Assembly (NCBI RefSeq): GCF_009671245.1
Contig: NZ_VTFS01000002.1
Location: 248,001 to 312,000 of the forward strand
Origin: Marinicella rhabdoformis
GTDB taxonomy: Bacteria > Pseudomonadota > Gammaproteobacteria > Xanthomonadales > Marinicellaceae
DNA: 64,000 bases
Reading direction: 5' to 3'
Under the pieces are notes generated by a model, which saw nothing but the letters and a program-made list of their open reading frames with translations, had not been told where the DNA came from and did not search any database. Of this stretch, positions 26,575 to 34,096 are shown one piece after another. Within the stretch, counting starts at the first letter, position 1; the number at the start of each line of letters is the position of its first letter. The position numbers and the translations under genes are program-made.

Positions 26575-26901
26575 ATGCAATTAACCATTACAGGTCATCA
26601 ACTCGAAGTAACAGAACCTATCAGAGATTATATTGAAACTAAATTTGAAAAAATTAAGCGTCATTTTGACCAAGTCTTGAATGCACACGTCATCATTCGT
26701 GTTGAAAAGTTGCAGCATCAGTCTGAAGCGACGATGCATATAGGTGGAAAAGATTTTTTTGCCGATTCTCGAGAAGATAATTTGTATAAATCGATAGATT
26801 TATTGGTCGACAAGCTAGATAAACAAATCAGGCGACATAAAGACAAGGCAACCAATCATCACCGTGAAGAAGCTGTTAGGCTCAATCAATCGGCTTATTA
26901 A
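26575..26901 (+). CDS. hpf: Ribosome hibernation promoting factor
   Basis: This is the short-form HPF/YhbH of 108 residues that binds the 30S decoding region and drives 100S dimer formation in stationary phase. It has the beta-alpha-beta-beta-beta-alpha core with the MQLTITGHQLEVTEPIRDYIE start and the FFADSREDNLYKSIDLLVDKLDKQIRRHK helix. The start at 26575 has GAGG 8 bases upstream and matches the family; the longer frame adds an unrelated peptide. An FNR-type box and a separate promoter lie upstream, and a terminator follows. Confidence 0.95.
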   Translation: MQLTITGHQLEVTEPIRDYIETKFEKIKRHFDQVLNAHVIIRVEKLQHQSEATMHIGGKDFFADSREDNLYKSIDLLVDKLDKQIRRHKDKATNHHREEAVRLNQSAY

Positions 26902-26926
26902 ATAATAGACTTAAACTTAGCAATAA

Positions 26927-26953
26927 AAAACCTGACTTTGGTCGGGTTTTTTT
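26927..26953 (+). terminator. Terminator after hpf
   Basis: AACCTGAC and GTCGGGTT arms (one G-T pair) with a TTTG loop are followed by seven T residues. It may only partly reduce read-through to ptsN. Confidence 0.85.
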
Positions 26954-27044
26954 GTATACAATGATTGGCAATTCGATGGTTTAATGTCATCAATTAACCT
27001 TTGTTAAAGCAAAAGGTTTTCATGAAAGGGTAATTAAATAACAC

Positions 27045-27518
27045 ATGAAGTTTATAGATTTTATAGAAGAAGAGTGCATCTTATTAGATGTGCCTTTCAT
27101 CAGTAAAAAAAGGTTGTTTGAGTTTTTGGCACAGCAGCTTAGTCAAGATGAAAAAGAAAAGTTTGCCATCTATCAGTCCTTTGTGGACAGAGAAAAAATG
27201 GGCAATACCGCTTTAAATAATGGTGTGGCGATACCGCATGGTAAATGTTTAGAAGACGGTGATGACATTCGTGTTGTGATTGCTCGTCTGGCACAAAAAG
27301 CTGATTATGAAGCATTAGATGATGTGCCAGTGCAAGTCGTTATGGCAATGGCTTTCCCTAAAGTAATTAAGCCTATACACAAACAAATCATGAATGAGGC
27401 GGCTCAATTGTTTAAGCAGTATCGTATGTTTAAAGGCATTTTGGCAGCGGAAAACAGAAAAGAAATCTCACGCGTACTTTTGGATACATATCAACAATGC
27501 AACAGCTTGTCATCTTAA
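27045..27518 (+). CDS. ptsN: PTS IIA-like nitrogen regulatory protein
   Basis: EIIA-Ntr is the output protein of the nitrogen phosphotransferase chain. The 157 residues contain the phosphorylated His in GVAIPHGK (about residue 66). The partner Npr normally encoded after rapZ is not found here: the gene following rapZ is folA on the other strand. It overlaps rapZ by 22 bases. Confidence 0.95.
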   Translation: MKFIDFIEEECILLDVPFISKKRLFEFLAQQLSQDEKEKFAIYQSFVDREKMGNTALNNGVAIPHGKCLEDGDDIRVVIARLAQKADYEALDDVPVQVVMAMAFPKVIKPIHKQIMNEAAQLFKQYRMFKGILAAENRKEISRVLLDTYQQCNSLSS

Positions 27519-28357
27519 CAGGAATGTCAGGGGCGGGAAAAACCGTCGCACTCAGAACTTTTGAAGACATGGAATATTATTGTGTCGATAATTTGCCGCT
27601 GACTATGCTGGCTGAATTTGTGACTCATATAGAATCTGACGTTACTTTTTACCCTAAAGTCGCTGTGGGAATTGATATTCGAAGTCAAAACGATAATTTG
27701 TCGGGGTTTGGTGAGCAATTGGCACAATTAAAGATGCGTCAACTGAATGTCAAAGTGATGTTCCTTAATGCGGAAGAGCAAGTGTTAATTCAACGTTTCA
27801 GTGAGACACGTCGCCGTCACCCTTTATCAACTGAACAGTTCAAATTCAGCTTAACAGAAGCCGTCAGGAAAGAAGCTGATATCATGCAACAGATTAAACA
27901 GTCAGCTGATTTAGTGATTGATACCAGTCAACAGGCCGCCATGCAATTAAAGCAACACATCTGGCAATTAATGAGTGTTCCAAGTGATAAGGTGTCAGTT
28001 ATTATCAAGTCTTTTGCGTTTAAAAGAGGCATACCTTTTGATGCAGATTTTGTATTTGATGCACGTTGTTTGCCTAACCCATATTGGGAGGTTGAATTGC
28101 GGCATTTAAATGGTAAGGATGAAGAAATTGCAGCTTTTTTTAATGAAAAGGATTTGGTTAAAGAATATATGAAAGACCTGTCACATTTTTCAAAAAAGTG
28201 GATCAACCATTTTGAAGCCAACGACCGAAGTTATATCACCATTGCAGTAGGCTGCACGGGCGGTCAACACCGTTCAGTATTTCTGGTTGAACAGTTGTTT
28301 GCTTATTTGGGAACTAAAGGGATTCAAGCATTGATATTACATCGTGAATTGGATTAA
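27497..28357 (+). CDS. rapZ: RNase adapter protein RapZ
   Basis: RapZ (YvcJ family) binds nucleotides and, in E. coli, delivers the small RNA GlmZ to RNase E to control glucosamine-6-phosphate synthase. The 286 residues begin with the P-loop GMSGAGKTVALRTFED. The C-terminal domain carries the SFAFKRGIPFDADFVFDARCLPNP and GCTGGQHRSVFLVEQL motifs. Its stop codon overlaps that of the convergent folA by four bases. Confidence 0.96.
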   Translation: MQQLVILTGMSGAGKTVALRTFEDMEYYCVDNLPLTMLAEFVTHIESDVTFYPKVAVGIDIRSQNDNLSGFGEQLAQLKMRQLNVKVMFLNAEEQVLIQRFSETRRRHPLSTEQFKFSLTEAVRKEADIMQQIKQSADLVIDTSQQAAMQLKQHIWQLMSVPSDKVSVIIKSFAFKRGIPFDADFVFDARCLPNPYWEVELRHLNGKDEEIAAFFNEKDLVKEYMKDLSHFSKKWINHFEANDRSYITIAVGCTGGQHRSVFLVEQLFAYLGTKGIQALILHRELD

Positions 28358-28830
28358 TTTCTTATGTATGTTTTAACGACAAAGTCGTACTTGGGGTTGC
28401 TTTTATTGATGGGGTAATTGGTTGTCATGACTGTGCTCCACTCAGTGTTGTCTATTTCAGGGAAGTAGGCATCTCCTTCAAACTCACCTGTCACATAAGT
28501 TAAAATCATTTTATTACTATTGGGCAGCAGCCATTGATAAATGTGGGCACCTCCTATGACCATAATTTCTTCGTCAGGTAAGTTTTCAATGCCAGTAATG
28601 GTCTCGAATCCTTTGCGATAAAAATCGGGGTTTCGACTGAGTACCAAATTTTTCCTTTTGGGTAGCGCAAACGGCAGCGATTCACATGTTTTTCTGCCCA
28701 TTAATACGGTTTTACCTAATGTAGCAGCTTTGAAGTTTTTCAAATCTGCAGGCAAGTGCCAAGGCAGGTCGTTGTTGTTGCCTATGACCCGGTTTTCACC
28801 CATGGCTGCAATTAATGTAAGTTGAGTCAT
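28354..28830 (-). CDS. folA: Dihydrofolate reductase
   Basis: FolA reduces dihydrofolate to tetrahydrofolate with NADPH. The 158-residue type I enzyme shows [25 protein letters not shown], the [16 protein letters not shown]-binding region and the [13 protein letters not shown] segment. The acidic active-site residue lies in the DLKNF helix. Its ATG overlaps the stop of thyA (ATGA), giving a thyA-folA coupled operon in which the two enzymes complete the thymidylate cycle. Confidence 0.96.
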   Translation of the reverse strand: MTQLTLIAAMGENRVIGNNNDLPWHLPADLKNFKAATLGKTVLMGRKTCESLPFALPKRKNLVLSRNPDFYRKGFETITGIENLPDEEIMVIGGAHIYQWLLPNSNKMILTYVTGEFEGDAYFPEIDNTEWSTVMTTNYPINKSNPKYDFVVKTYIRN

Positions 28831-29621
28831 ACTGCCACTTTGCCTTTAATGTGAGGGTGTGCTTTGTAGTCACATAACTCAAAGTCATCAAAAGTGAAAG
28901 AAAACAAGTCTTTTACATCAGGATTAATTTTCATGGTTGGCAATTCATAGGGTTGACGTGTAATTTGCAATTCCATTTGTTCGATATGATTGTTGTAAAT
29001 GTGTGCATCTCCAAATGTGTGTACAAAGTCACCTGGCCCTAAATCTAAAACTTGTGCCATCATCATGGTCAGTAAGGCGTACGATGCGATATTAAAAGGG
29101 ACACCTAAAAAGACGTCGGCACTGCGTTGATAAAGTTGACATGACAGCTTGTTGTCGACGATGTAAAACTGGAACAGGCAATGACAAGGGGGTAATGCCA
29201 TGTGGTCAACATCAGCTACATTCCATGCACTGACTATGTGTCGTCTTGAATTCGGGTTATTTTTTAATTGTTCGAGTAACAAAGAAATTTGATCGACATG
29301 TTCGCCGCTTGGTGTGGGCCAAGAGCGCCATTGATGCCCGTAAACTGGTCCTAAATCACCGGATTCATCAGCCCACTCATTCCATATGTTAACGCCATTG
29401 TCTTTTAAATACTTGATGTTGGTGTCACCCGCTATAAACCACAGAAGTTCATGAATGATTGACTTTAAATGCAGTTTTTTGGTTGTTAACATAGGAAAGC
29501 CTTGAGATAAGTCAAAGCGCATTTGGTGGCCAAAGACACTGCGTGTTCCTGTGCCTGTGCGATCACCTTTGATGCTGCCATTGTCAAGGATGTGTTGTGC
29601 GAATGATAAGTATTGCTGCAT
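28827..29621 (-). CDS. thyA: Thymidylate synthase
   Basis: ThyA methylates dUMP with methylene-tetrahydrofolate. The 264-residue length is that of E. coli ThyA. The catalytic Cys is in [13 protein letters not shown]-type sequence (about residue 146). [11 protein letters not shown]-like (here [11 protein letters not shown]), the [20 protein letters not shown] and the HIYNNHIEQ motifs are present. The start codon follows directly after the T-run of the upstream terminator hairpin. The Shine-Dalgarno sequence AGGAAGG lies within the 3' arm of that hairpin, so initiation may depend on hairpin opening. Confidence 0.97.
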   Translation of the reverse strand: MQQYLSFAQHILDNGSIKGDRTGTGTRSVFGHQMRFDLSQGFPMLTTKKLHLKSIIHELLWFIAGDTNIKYLKDNGVNIWNEWADESGDLGPVYGHQWRSWPTPSGEHVDQISLLLEQLKNNPNSRRHIVSAWNVADVDHMALPPCHCLFQFYIVDNKLSCQLYQRSADVFLGVPFNIASYALLTMMMAQVLDLGPGDFVHTFGDAHIYNNHIEQMELQITRQPYELPTMKINPDVKDLFSFTFDDFELCDYKAHPHIKGKVAV

Positions 29622-29671
29622 AAAAAAACCTTCCTGTTAATCTTTTCAGATTATATAACAGGAAGGTTTTT
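29622..29671 (-). terminator. Terminator hairpin overlapping the thyA ribosome-binding site
   Basis: Perfect 16-bp arms at 29624-29639 and 29656-29671 (AAAAACCTTCCTGTTA and complement) end, on the minus strand, in seven T residues. It terminates the upstream HD-GYP transcript. The 3' arm contains AGGAAGG placed about 8 bases before the thyA ATG, so the same hairpin would hide the thyA ribosome-binding site in any read-through RNA. There is no room for a promoter between the T-run and thyA, so thyA promoters must lie at or upstream of the hairpin. Confidence 0.85.
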
Positions 29672-29710
29672 GAGTTAAGTCTGATTGTCTCAGATTTGCC
29701 GTTTATTCAA

Positions 29711-31012
29711 TCAAGCAAATAGCATTTTTTTCAAACTGGGTTTGTTGTTAAATCCAGCTATCATTTGATCAGGGTCAAAGTTAATTTCATTATTCCCCAA
29801 TGCACTGGTGACGCAAGGTCTTTCTTTCTTACTGAACATGGCTTTTTTAGATAAATCTATAAACTTTGGTTTTTCTAAAGTTTCACCGTGTTCATCTTTA
29901 ACTAACAGTATTTCAGGTTTTAACCTTTTTTGTTTGTTATGAGATAATACCAGGCCTATAGAGCCATCAGACAATTGAACCGCTGAGCCAGAAGGGTAAA
30001 GCCCAATGGCTTGAATGAATTCATCAACCAACTTAGCACTGAAGAGTTTGTTGCGTTGTTTGTATAGGGTTTCCATTGCCTGTGAAGGTGTATGCAGTTT
30101 GCCAAATGGGCGTTTGCTTGTCATGGCATCATAAGTGTCAACAATCCCAGCAATTTGTCCATAGGCAGGGATTTCATTGCCAACTAAGCCATAAGGATAA
30201 CCCGAGCCATCGAAGCGTTCATGGTGTGTTTCAACAATGGTAAGGATGTCATGATCCATGTGTTTGTCTTTAGCCAATAATTCAACACCTAACTCCACAT
30301 GTCCTCTGACAGTCTTCACTTCTTCGTCTGTATATGGTTCTGATTTGTTCAGTAACTTTCGGCATATTTTTGTTTTACCAATGTCAGACAGCAATACGCC
30401 AGAAACCAAGATTTCTAACTTATCTTCTGGTAAGCCTAAGTGACGGCCGAATACTGCGGCAAAAATAGCGGACTTTAAAGAGTGGCCGTAAATATATCGC
30501 CCTTGATTTTTTAATTGAGTCAACCAAATCAATGTGTTCGGATTTCTAAGAACTGAGTTGACAACTTGAGAAGCTATCTTTTTGGTTTTTTTAATATCTA
30601 AGCCTTTACCCACGCGCAAGTTAAAACTGGTTTCTTCAACTGCGGCGGTCATGTCTAACATTAAATTATGAGCCCCATTAAACTCGCTTTTAATGGGTTT
30701 GTGTTCTGAAGGGTAAAAATCGTGTTTGACAACCAGTGGTGTTGATCGACCAATGTATTTTCTGGCCTTGGTGTTTTTTCTCAGTAATGGTGAAGGTTTG
30801 GAGATTTTAGACTCTGAACTCAGGGTCTTTCCCTTGACTACGTCAATATAGACATACTTACAAAAGGTTTGTAGGTCTTTAATCTCAGTATGACTTCGGA
30901 TGTAAAATCCTTGGAATGGAAAAGGAGTATCTAACCAAGAGCGGTCAAGCTTACAGACGTACATGCCGATTTTTAAAAATTTAACTGAAACTTTTTCTTT
31001 TTCTATGTTCAT
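29711..31012 (-). CDS. DUF3391 plus HD-GYP protein, altered HD motif
   Basis: This 433-residue protein has an N-terminal DUF3391 domain (about 1-130) and a C-terminal HD-GYP domain (about 165-345). HD-GYP proteins are c-di-GMP phosphodiesterases. The HHERFDGSGYP motif and the DTYDAMTSKRPF region are intact. The HD pair in the expected LLHDIGK motif reads LLSDIGK (codon TCT), so one metal-ligand histidine is lost. Activity may be reduced, or the protein may act as a binder. The ATG at 31012 is chosen because the frame upstream starts with TTG. A TATAAT lies 17 bases before it, and a CRP-type site lies further upstream. Confidence 0.85.
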   Translation of the reverse strand: MNIEKEKVSVKFLKIGMYVCKLDRSWLDTPFPFQGFYIRSHTEIKDLQTFCKYVYIDVVKGKTLSSESKISKPSPLLRKNTKARKYIGRSTPLVVKHDFYPSEHKPIKSEFNGAHNLMLDMTAAVEETSFNLRVGKGLDIKKTKKIASQVVNSVLRNPNTLIWLTQLKNQGRYIYGHSLKSAIFAAVFGRHLGLPEDKLEILVSGVLLSDIGKTKICRKLLNKSEPYTDEEVKTVRGHVELGVELLAKDKHMDHDILTIVETHHERFDGSGYPYGLVGNEIPAYGQIAGIVDTYDAMTSKRPFGKLHTPSQAMETLYKQRNKLFSAKLVDEFIQAIGLYPSGSAVQLSDGSIGLVLSHNKQKRLKPEILLVKDEHGETLEKPKFIDLSKKAMFSKKERPCVTSALGNNEINFDPDQMIAGFNNKPSLKKMLFA

Positions 31013-31027
31013 ATGAGTCCAAACAAA

Positions 31028-31033
31028 ATTATA
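31028..31033 (-). promoter_or_regulatory. -10 element of the HD-GYP gene
   Basis: TATAAT on the minus strand lies 15 bases before the start codon at 31012. Only a weak -35 (TTCATG) with a 17-base spacer is present, which suits an activator-dependent promoter. Confidence 0.6.
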
Positions 31034-31070
31034 CCTGTTCTCGATTCTATCATGAAACAAAGAGAATAAA

Positions 31071-31086
31071 AGTGAGTTAGCTCACA
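31071..31086. promoter_or_regulatory. CRP/Clp-type binding site
   Basis: AGTGA-GTTAGC-TCACA matches the CRP consensus TGTGA-N6-TCACA in 9 of 10 arm positions. Its 14-bp core GTGAGTTAGCTCAC equals that of the E. coli lac promoter CRP site. It is centred about 57 bases upstream of the predicted HD-GYP transcript start, close to a class I position. Additional GTGA half-sites follow at 31091-31105. Confidence 0.6.
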
Positions 31087-31169
31087 AAAAGTGAGAAAAG
31101 TGACAAATTGCGTCAGGTTTTTTTAATTGATGAGATGGAATTTGAAAAAACCACAAATTTTTGTCAAGA

Positions 31170-31205
31170 AAAAACCGCTTTCTTTAAAAAAAGGAAGCGG
31201 TTTTT
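31170..31205 (-). terminator. Terminator of rpsT
   Basis: AAAAACCGCTT and AAGCGGTTTTT arms, extendable with the CTTTCTTT/AAAGGAAG inner stem, end in a T-run on the minus strand just downstream of rpsT. Confidence 0.93.
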
Positions 31206-31231
31206 AAGTTTTTCTTGAAATGCTTTTTTAA

Positions 31232-31495
31232 TTAAGCCATGGCTTTGATTTTGGCATTCAAGCGACTTTTGTGTCTTGCGATTTTGTTTTTGTGGTACAA
31301 ACCTTTGCGAGCAACAGCGTCAACAACAGGAACCATTTCTTGGAATAGTTCTTGTGCTACTTTTTTGTCACCAGCTTCGATGGCTGTGATCACTTTTTTC
31401 ATTGATGTGCGTGCTTTTGAACGCAGGCTCATGTTATGCTGCCTGCTTTTAGCAGCTTGTCTTACACGTTTTCTAGCAGATGCTGAATTTGCCAA
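31232..31495 (-). CDS. rpsT: 30S ribosomal protein S20
   Basis: S20 binds 16S rRNA at the bottom of the 30S body. The 87 residues start [20 protein letters not shown] and end with the [17 protein letters not shown] helix. The start codon is TTG with AAGGAGA 8 bases upstream. E. coli rpsT also starts with UUG, used in its autoregulation. It is divergent from murJ, the usual gammaproteobacterial arrangement. Confidence 0.97.
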   Translation of the reverse strand: MANSASARKRVRQAAKSRQHNMSLRSKARTSMKKVITAIEAGDKKVAQELFQEMVPVVDAVARKGLYHKNKIARHKSRLNAKIKAMA

Positions 31496-31598
31496 AATTG
31501 TTCTCCTTAAATGATTCGGTACGGGTAGTTGAGAAAAACTCTGAACTACAAAAAACGCGGCATTTTCCCATCTATATCATGATTAGTCAATAAACAGA

Positions 31599-31604
31599 TA
31601 CAAT
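31599..31604 (+). promoter_or_regulatory. -10 element of murJ
   Basis: TACAAT lies 6 bases before the murJ ATG. No good -35 or Shine-Dalgarno sequence is seen, so a leaderless transcript is possible. Confidence 0.4.
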
Positions 31605-31610
31605 TTTAAG

Positions 31611-33167
31611 ATGAAATTATTGAAATCGACCGCTGTGGTCAGCTTTTTTACGTTGTTATCACGAATTTCAGGGTTTGTAAGGGATTGGTTTATGTTGCGC
31701 ATGTTTGGTGCGACCATGTGGACTGATGCTTTTTTGGTGGCTTTTCGAATCCCTAATTTTATGCGCCGCTTATTTGCTGAAGGTTCTTTCTCTTTGGCAT
31801 TTGTTCCTGTATTGAACGAAATAAAATCTCAGGACAGGGAAGCATATTTAAAGCAATTCATTAATCATGTCTCAGGCTGTCTGTTGGCCGTATTACTTTT
31901 GGTTCTGGCGTTGATGGAATTGTTTGCGCCGGGTGTTGTCCATATTTTTGCTCCAGGGATTTCAGATGACCCGCCTGAAGTGTTTGAAGCAACGGTTGAT
32001 ATGTTGCGTTTGACGCTGCCTTACTTGCTGTTGATTTCTTTGGTGGCATTCAGTGGCGGTATTTTAAACAGTTTCAATCGTTTTGCAGTTCCCGCAATGA
32101 CCCCAATATTGCTTAATGTATGCCTGATTTTAGCAATGTATTTTGGTGCCTCTCATTTTGATGTGCCTGAAATGTCTATGGCTTGGGGTGTTTTGATCGC
32201 CGGTGTTGTGCAATTGTTATTTCAAGTGCCTGCATTGATGCGCTTGGGTTTGTTGCCTAAGCCGGTGGTTAGGTTTCATGACCCAGAAGTTAAAAAAGTG
32301 ATGACTTTGATGGTGCCAACTTTATTTGGTTCGTCGGTGGCACAGGTGAATCTATTGATTGACACCTTGATTGCTACCATGCTGCCATTGGTAGGCAGTG
32401 TGACCATTTTATATACGGCAGATCGATTGGTGGAGTTTCCTTTGGGAATGTTTGGCATCGCCATTTCTACTGTGATATTGCCGAAATTATCTTTTGCTTT
32501 TGCTCAGAAACAAGATGAAGACTATCAAAATTGTTTGACTTGGGCCATGCAGTTGGCATTGTTGATTGTGCTGCCTTGTGCCGTGGGACTGTCAATTTTG
32601 GCGCTACCTGTCATTATCACTTTGTTCACTTATGGAGATTTTGGGTTTCAACAGGCGCAATGGACGTCTTATGCTTTGATGGTATATATGTTGGGTTTAC
32701 CTGCTTTTGTCATAAATAAAGTGTTGTTACCGGCTTTTTATTCTCGTAAAGACACCAAAACACCAGTGAAAATTGCGGTCAAAGCGATGCTTCTTAATGT
32801 GGTATTAAATTTTGCCTTTGTGGCTTTGCTTTGGTATTTAGACGTGGTCTCATTGCATGTGGGCTTGGCCATGGCCGGTGTGGGTTCGGCTTGGATGCAA
32901 TGTGTGGTTTTATATCGCGCCCTGAAGCGTGATGGGGTGATACAAAAAACTTTAGTGAGCTGGGCATTTCTTTGTAAGTTGTTTGTAGGTTTAGCTTTTA
33001 TGGCTTTGACGCTTTTATATATCAAAACATGGGTGTCATCATGGGTGGATCTATTTTGGTATCAGCGTTTTGGATATTTGTCAGGCATGATATCATTGGC
33101 CGCTTTGGTTTATTTTATTGTTATTTATTTAGCCGGCCTGCGTATCAAAACAACATGGAAATTATAA
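31611..33167 (+). CDS. murJ: Lipid II flippase MurJ
   Basis: MurJ moves lipid II across the inner membrane for peptidoglycan synthesis. This is a MOP-superfamily protein of 518 residues with about 14 membrane spans. Family features include the N-terminal TLLSRISGFVRDWFMLRMFG, PNFMRRLFAEGSFSLAFVPV and the later PAFYSRKDTKTPVKIA segment. The essential arginines of the central cavity are in the expected N-terminal positions. It overlaps ribF by 13 bases and heads the murJ-ribF-ileS-lspA-ispH series. Confidence 0.97.
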   Translation: MKLLKSTAVVSFFTLLSRISGFVRDWFMLRMFGATMWTDAFLVAFRIPNFMRRLFAEGSFSLAFVPVLNEIKSQDREAYLKQFINHVSGCLLAVLLLVLALMELFAPGVVHIFAPGISDDPPEVFEATVDMLRLTLPYLLLISLVAFSGGILNSFNRFAVPAMTPILLNVCLILAMYFGASHFDVPEMSMAWGVLIAGVVQLLFQVPALMRLGLLPKPVVRFHDPEVKKVMTLMVPTLFGSSVAQVNLLIDTLIATMLPLVGSVTILYTADRLVEFPLGMFGIAISTVILPKLSFAFAQKQDEDYQNCLTWAMQLALLIVLPCAVGLSILALPVIITLFTYGDFGFQQAQWTSYALMVYMLGLPAFVINKVLLPAFYSRKDTKTPVKIAVKAMLLNVVLNFAFVALLWYLDVVSLHVGLAMAGVGSAWMQCVVLYRALKRDGVIQKTLVSWAFLCKLFVGLAFMALTLLYIKTWVSSWVDLFWYQRFGYLSGMISLAALVYFIVIYLAGLRIKTTWKL

Positions 33168-34096
33168 GATACCCACATCATACTTCACTTAACTCATTAA
33201 ATAATTCTGTAACAATAGGGAATTTTGATGGCGTTCACTTGGGTCATCAAAAGCTTATTGAGAAGGTGGTGAATCAAGCAAAGATAACAGATGGTTTAGC
33301 TGTCGTGGTTACCATGCAACCTTTACCGGTGCAATATTTCCAGGGCAAACATGCAGTTCCATTGGTGACCTCATTTAAACAAAAAGTAAAATTGATGGTT
33401 GAGCAAGGGGTTGATGTGCTGTGTGTACTGAACTTCAACAAGCAACTGTCTACAATGACGGCACTTGATTTTTTTAATGAAATCTTGGTTGAGGGTTTGA
33501 AAGCCAGGTATTTGTTGGTGGGTGATGACTTTCAGTTCGGTGCTAACCGTGCAGGAGATGCGGCTTTTTTGGCCTTGCAATGCCACCAAGCACAAATTAA
33601 ATTTGAACAGCAAAATTCTGTTTTATTGAATGGTCGCAGGGTCAGCTCGTCATTGATTAGGTCTGCGTTGGCTGTTGGTGACTTTAAGCAGGTCAAATGC
33701 TATTTGGGTCGAGACTATGTGGTGGCAGGACGTGTTGCACATGGAAAAAAGTTGGGTAGGACATTGGGTTTCCCTACTTTAAACATACATTTTAAAAATG
33801 GGGAAACTGCTTTGCACGGAATTTTTGTTGTTAAGGTCAAAATTAAAAGTCAATGGCATGAGGCGGTTGCTTCTGTCGGCTATAACCCAACAGTGAAAGA
33901 CAGCACCAAGAGGCTAGAGGTTCATGTTTTGGATTGGTCTGGAGAGATATATGGTCAATGGATTGAAGTTTTGTTTTATAAAAAGCTGAGAAATGAAGTA
34001 GAATTCGACGGCTTAAGTGCTTTGAAAGCTGGTATCTTGTCAGATGTCAAAGCAGCACGAAAATATTTTGAGGAAAATACAGGAGATTTGGTGTGA
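33155..34096 (+). CDS. ribF: Bifunctional riboflavin kinase/FAD synthetase
   Basis: RibF makes FMN from riboflavin and FAD from FMN. The 313 residues have the N-terminal nucleotidyltransferase motif IGNFDGVHLGHQKL and RRVSSSLIRSAL. The C-terminal kinase domain shows GRTLGFPTLNI and GYNPTVKDSTKRLEVHVLD. The ATG at 33155 is chosen: the longer frame lies inside murJ and adds a non-family extension. The GTG of ileS overlaps its stop. Confidence 0.96.
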   Translation: MEIIRYPHHTSLNSLNNSVTIGNFDGVHLGHQKLIEKVVNQAKITDGLAVVVTMQPLPVQYFQGKHAVPLVTSFKQKVKLMVEQGVDVLCVLNFNKQLSTMTALDFFNEILVEGLKARYLLVGDDFQFGANRAGDAAFLALQCHQAQIKFEQQNSVLLNGRRVSSSLIRSALAVGDFKQVKCYLGRDYVVAGRVAHGKKLGRTLGFPTLNIHFKNGETALHGIFVVKVKIKSQWHEAVASVGYNPTVKDSTKRLEVHVLDWSGEIYGQWIEVLFYKKLRNEVEFDGLSALKAGILSDVKAARKYFEENTGDLV

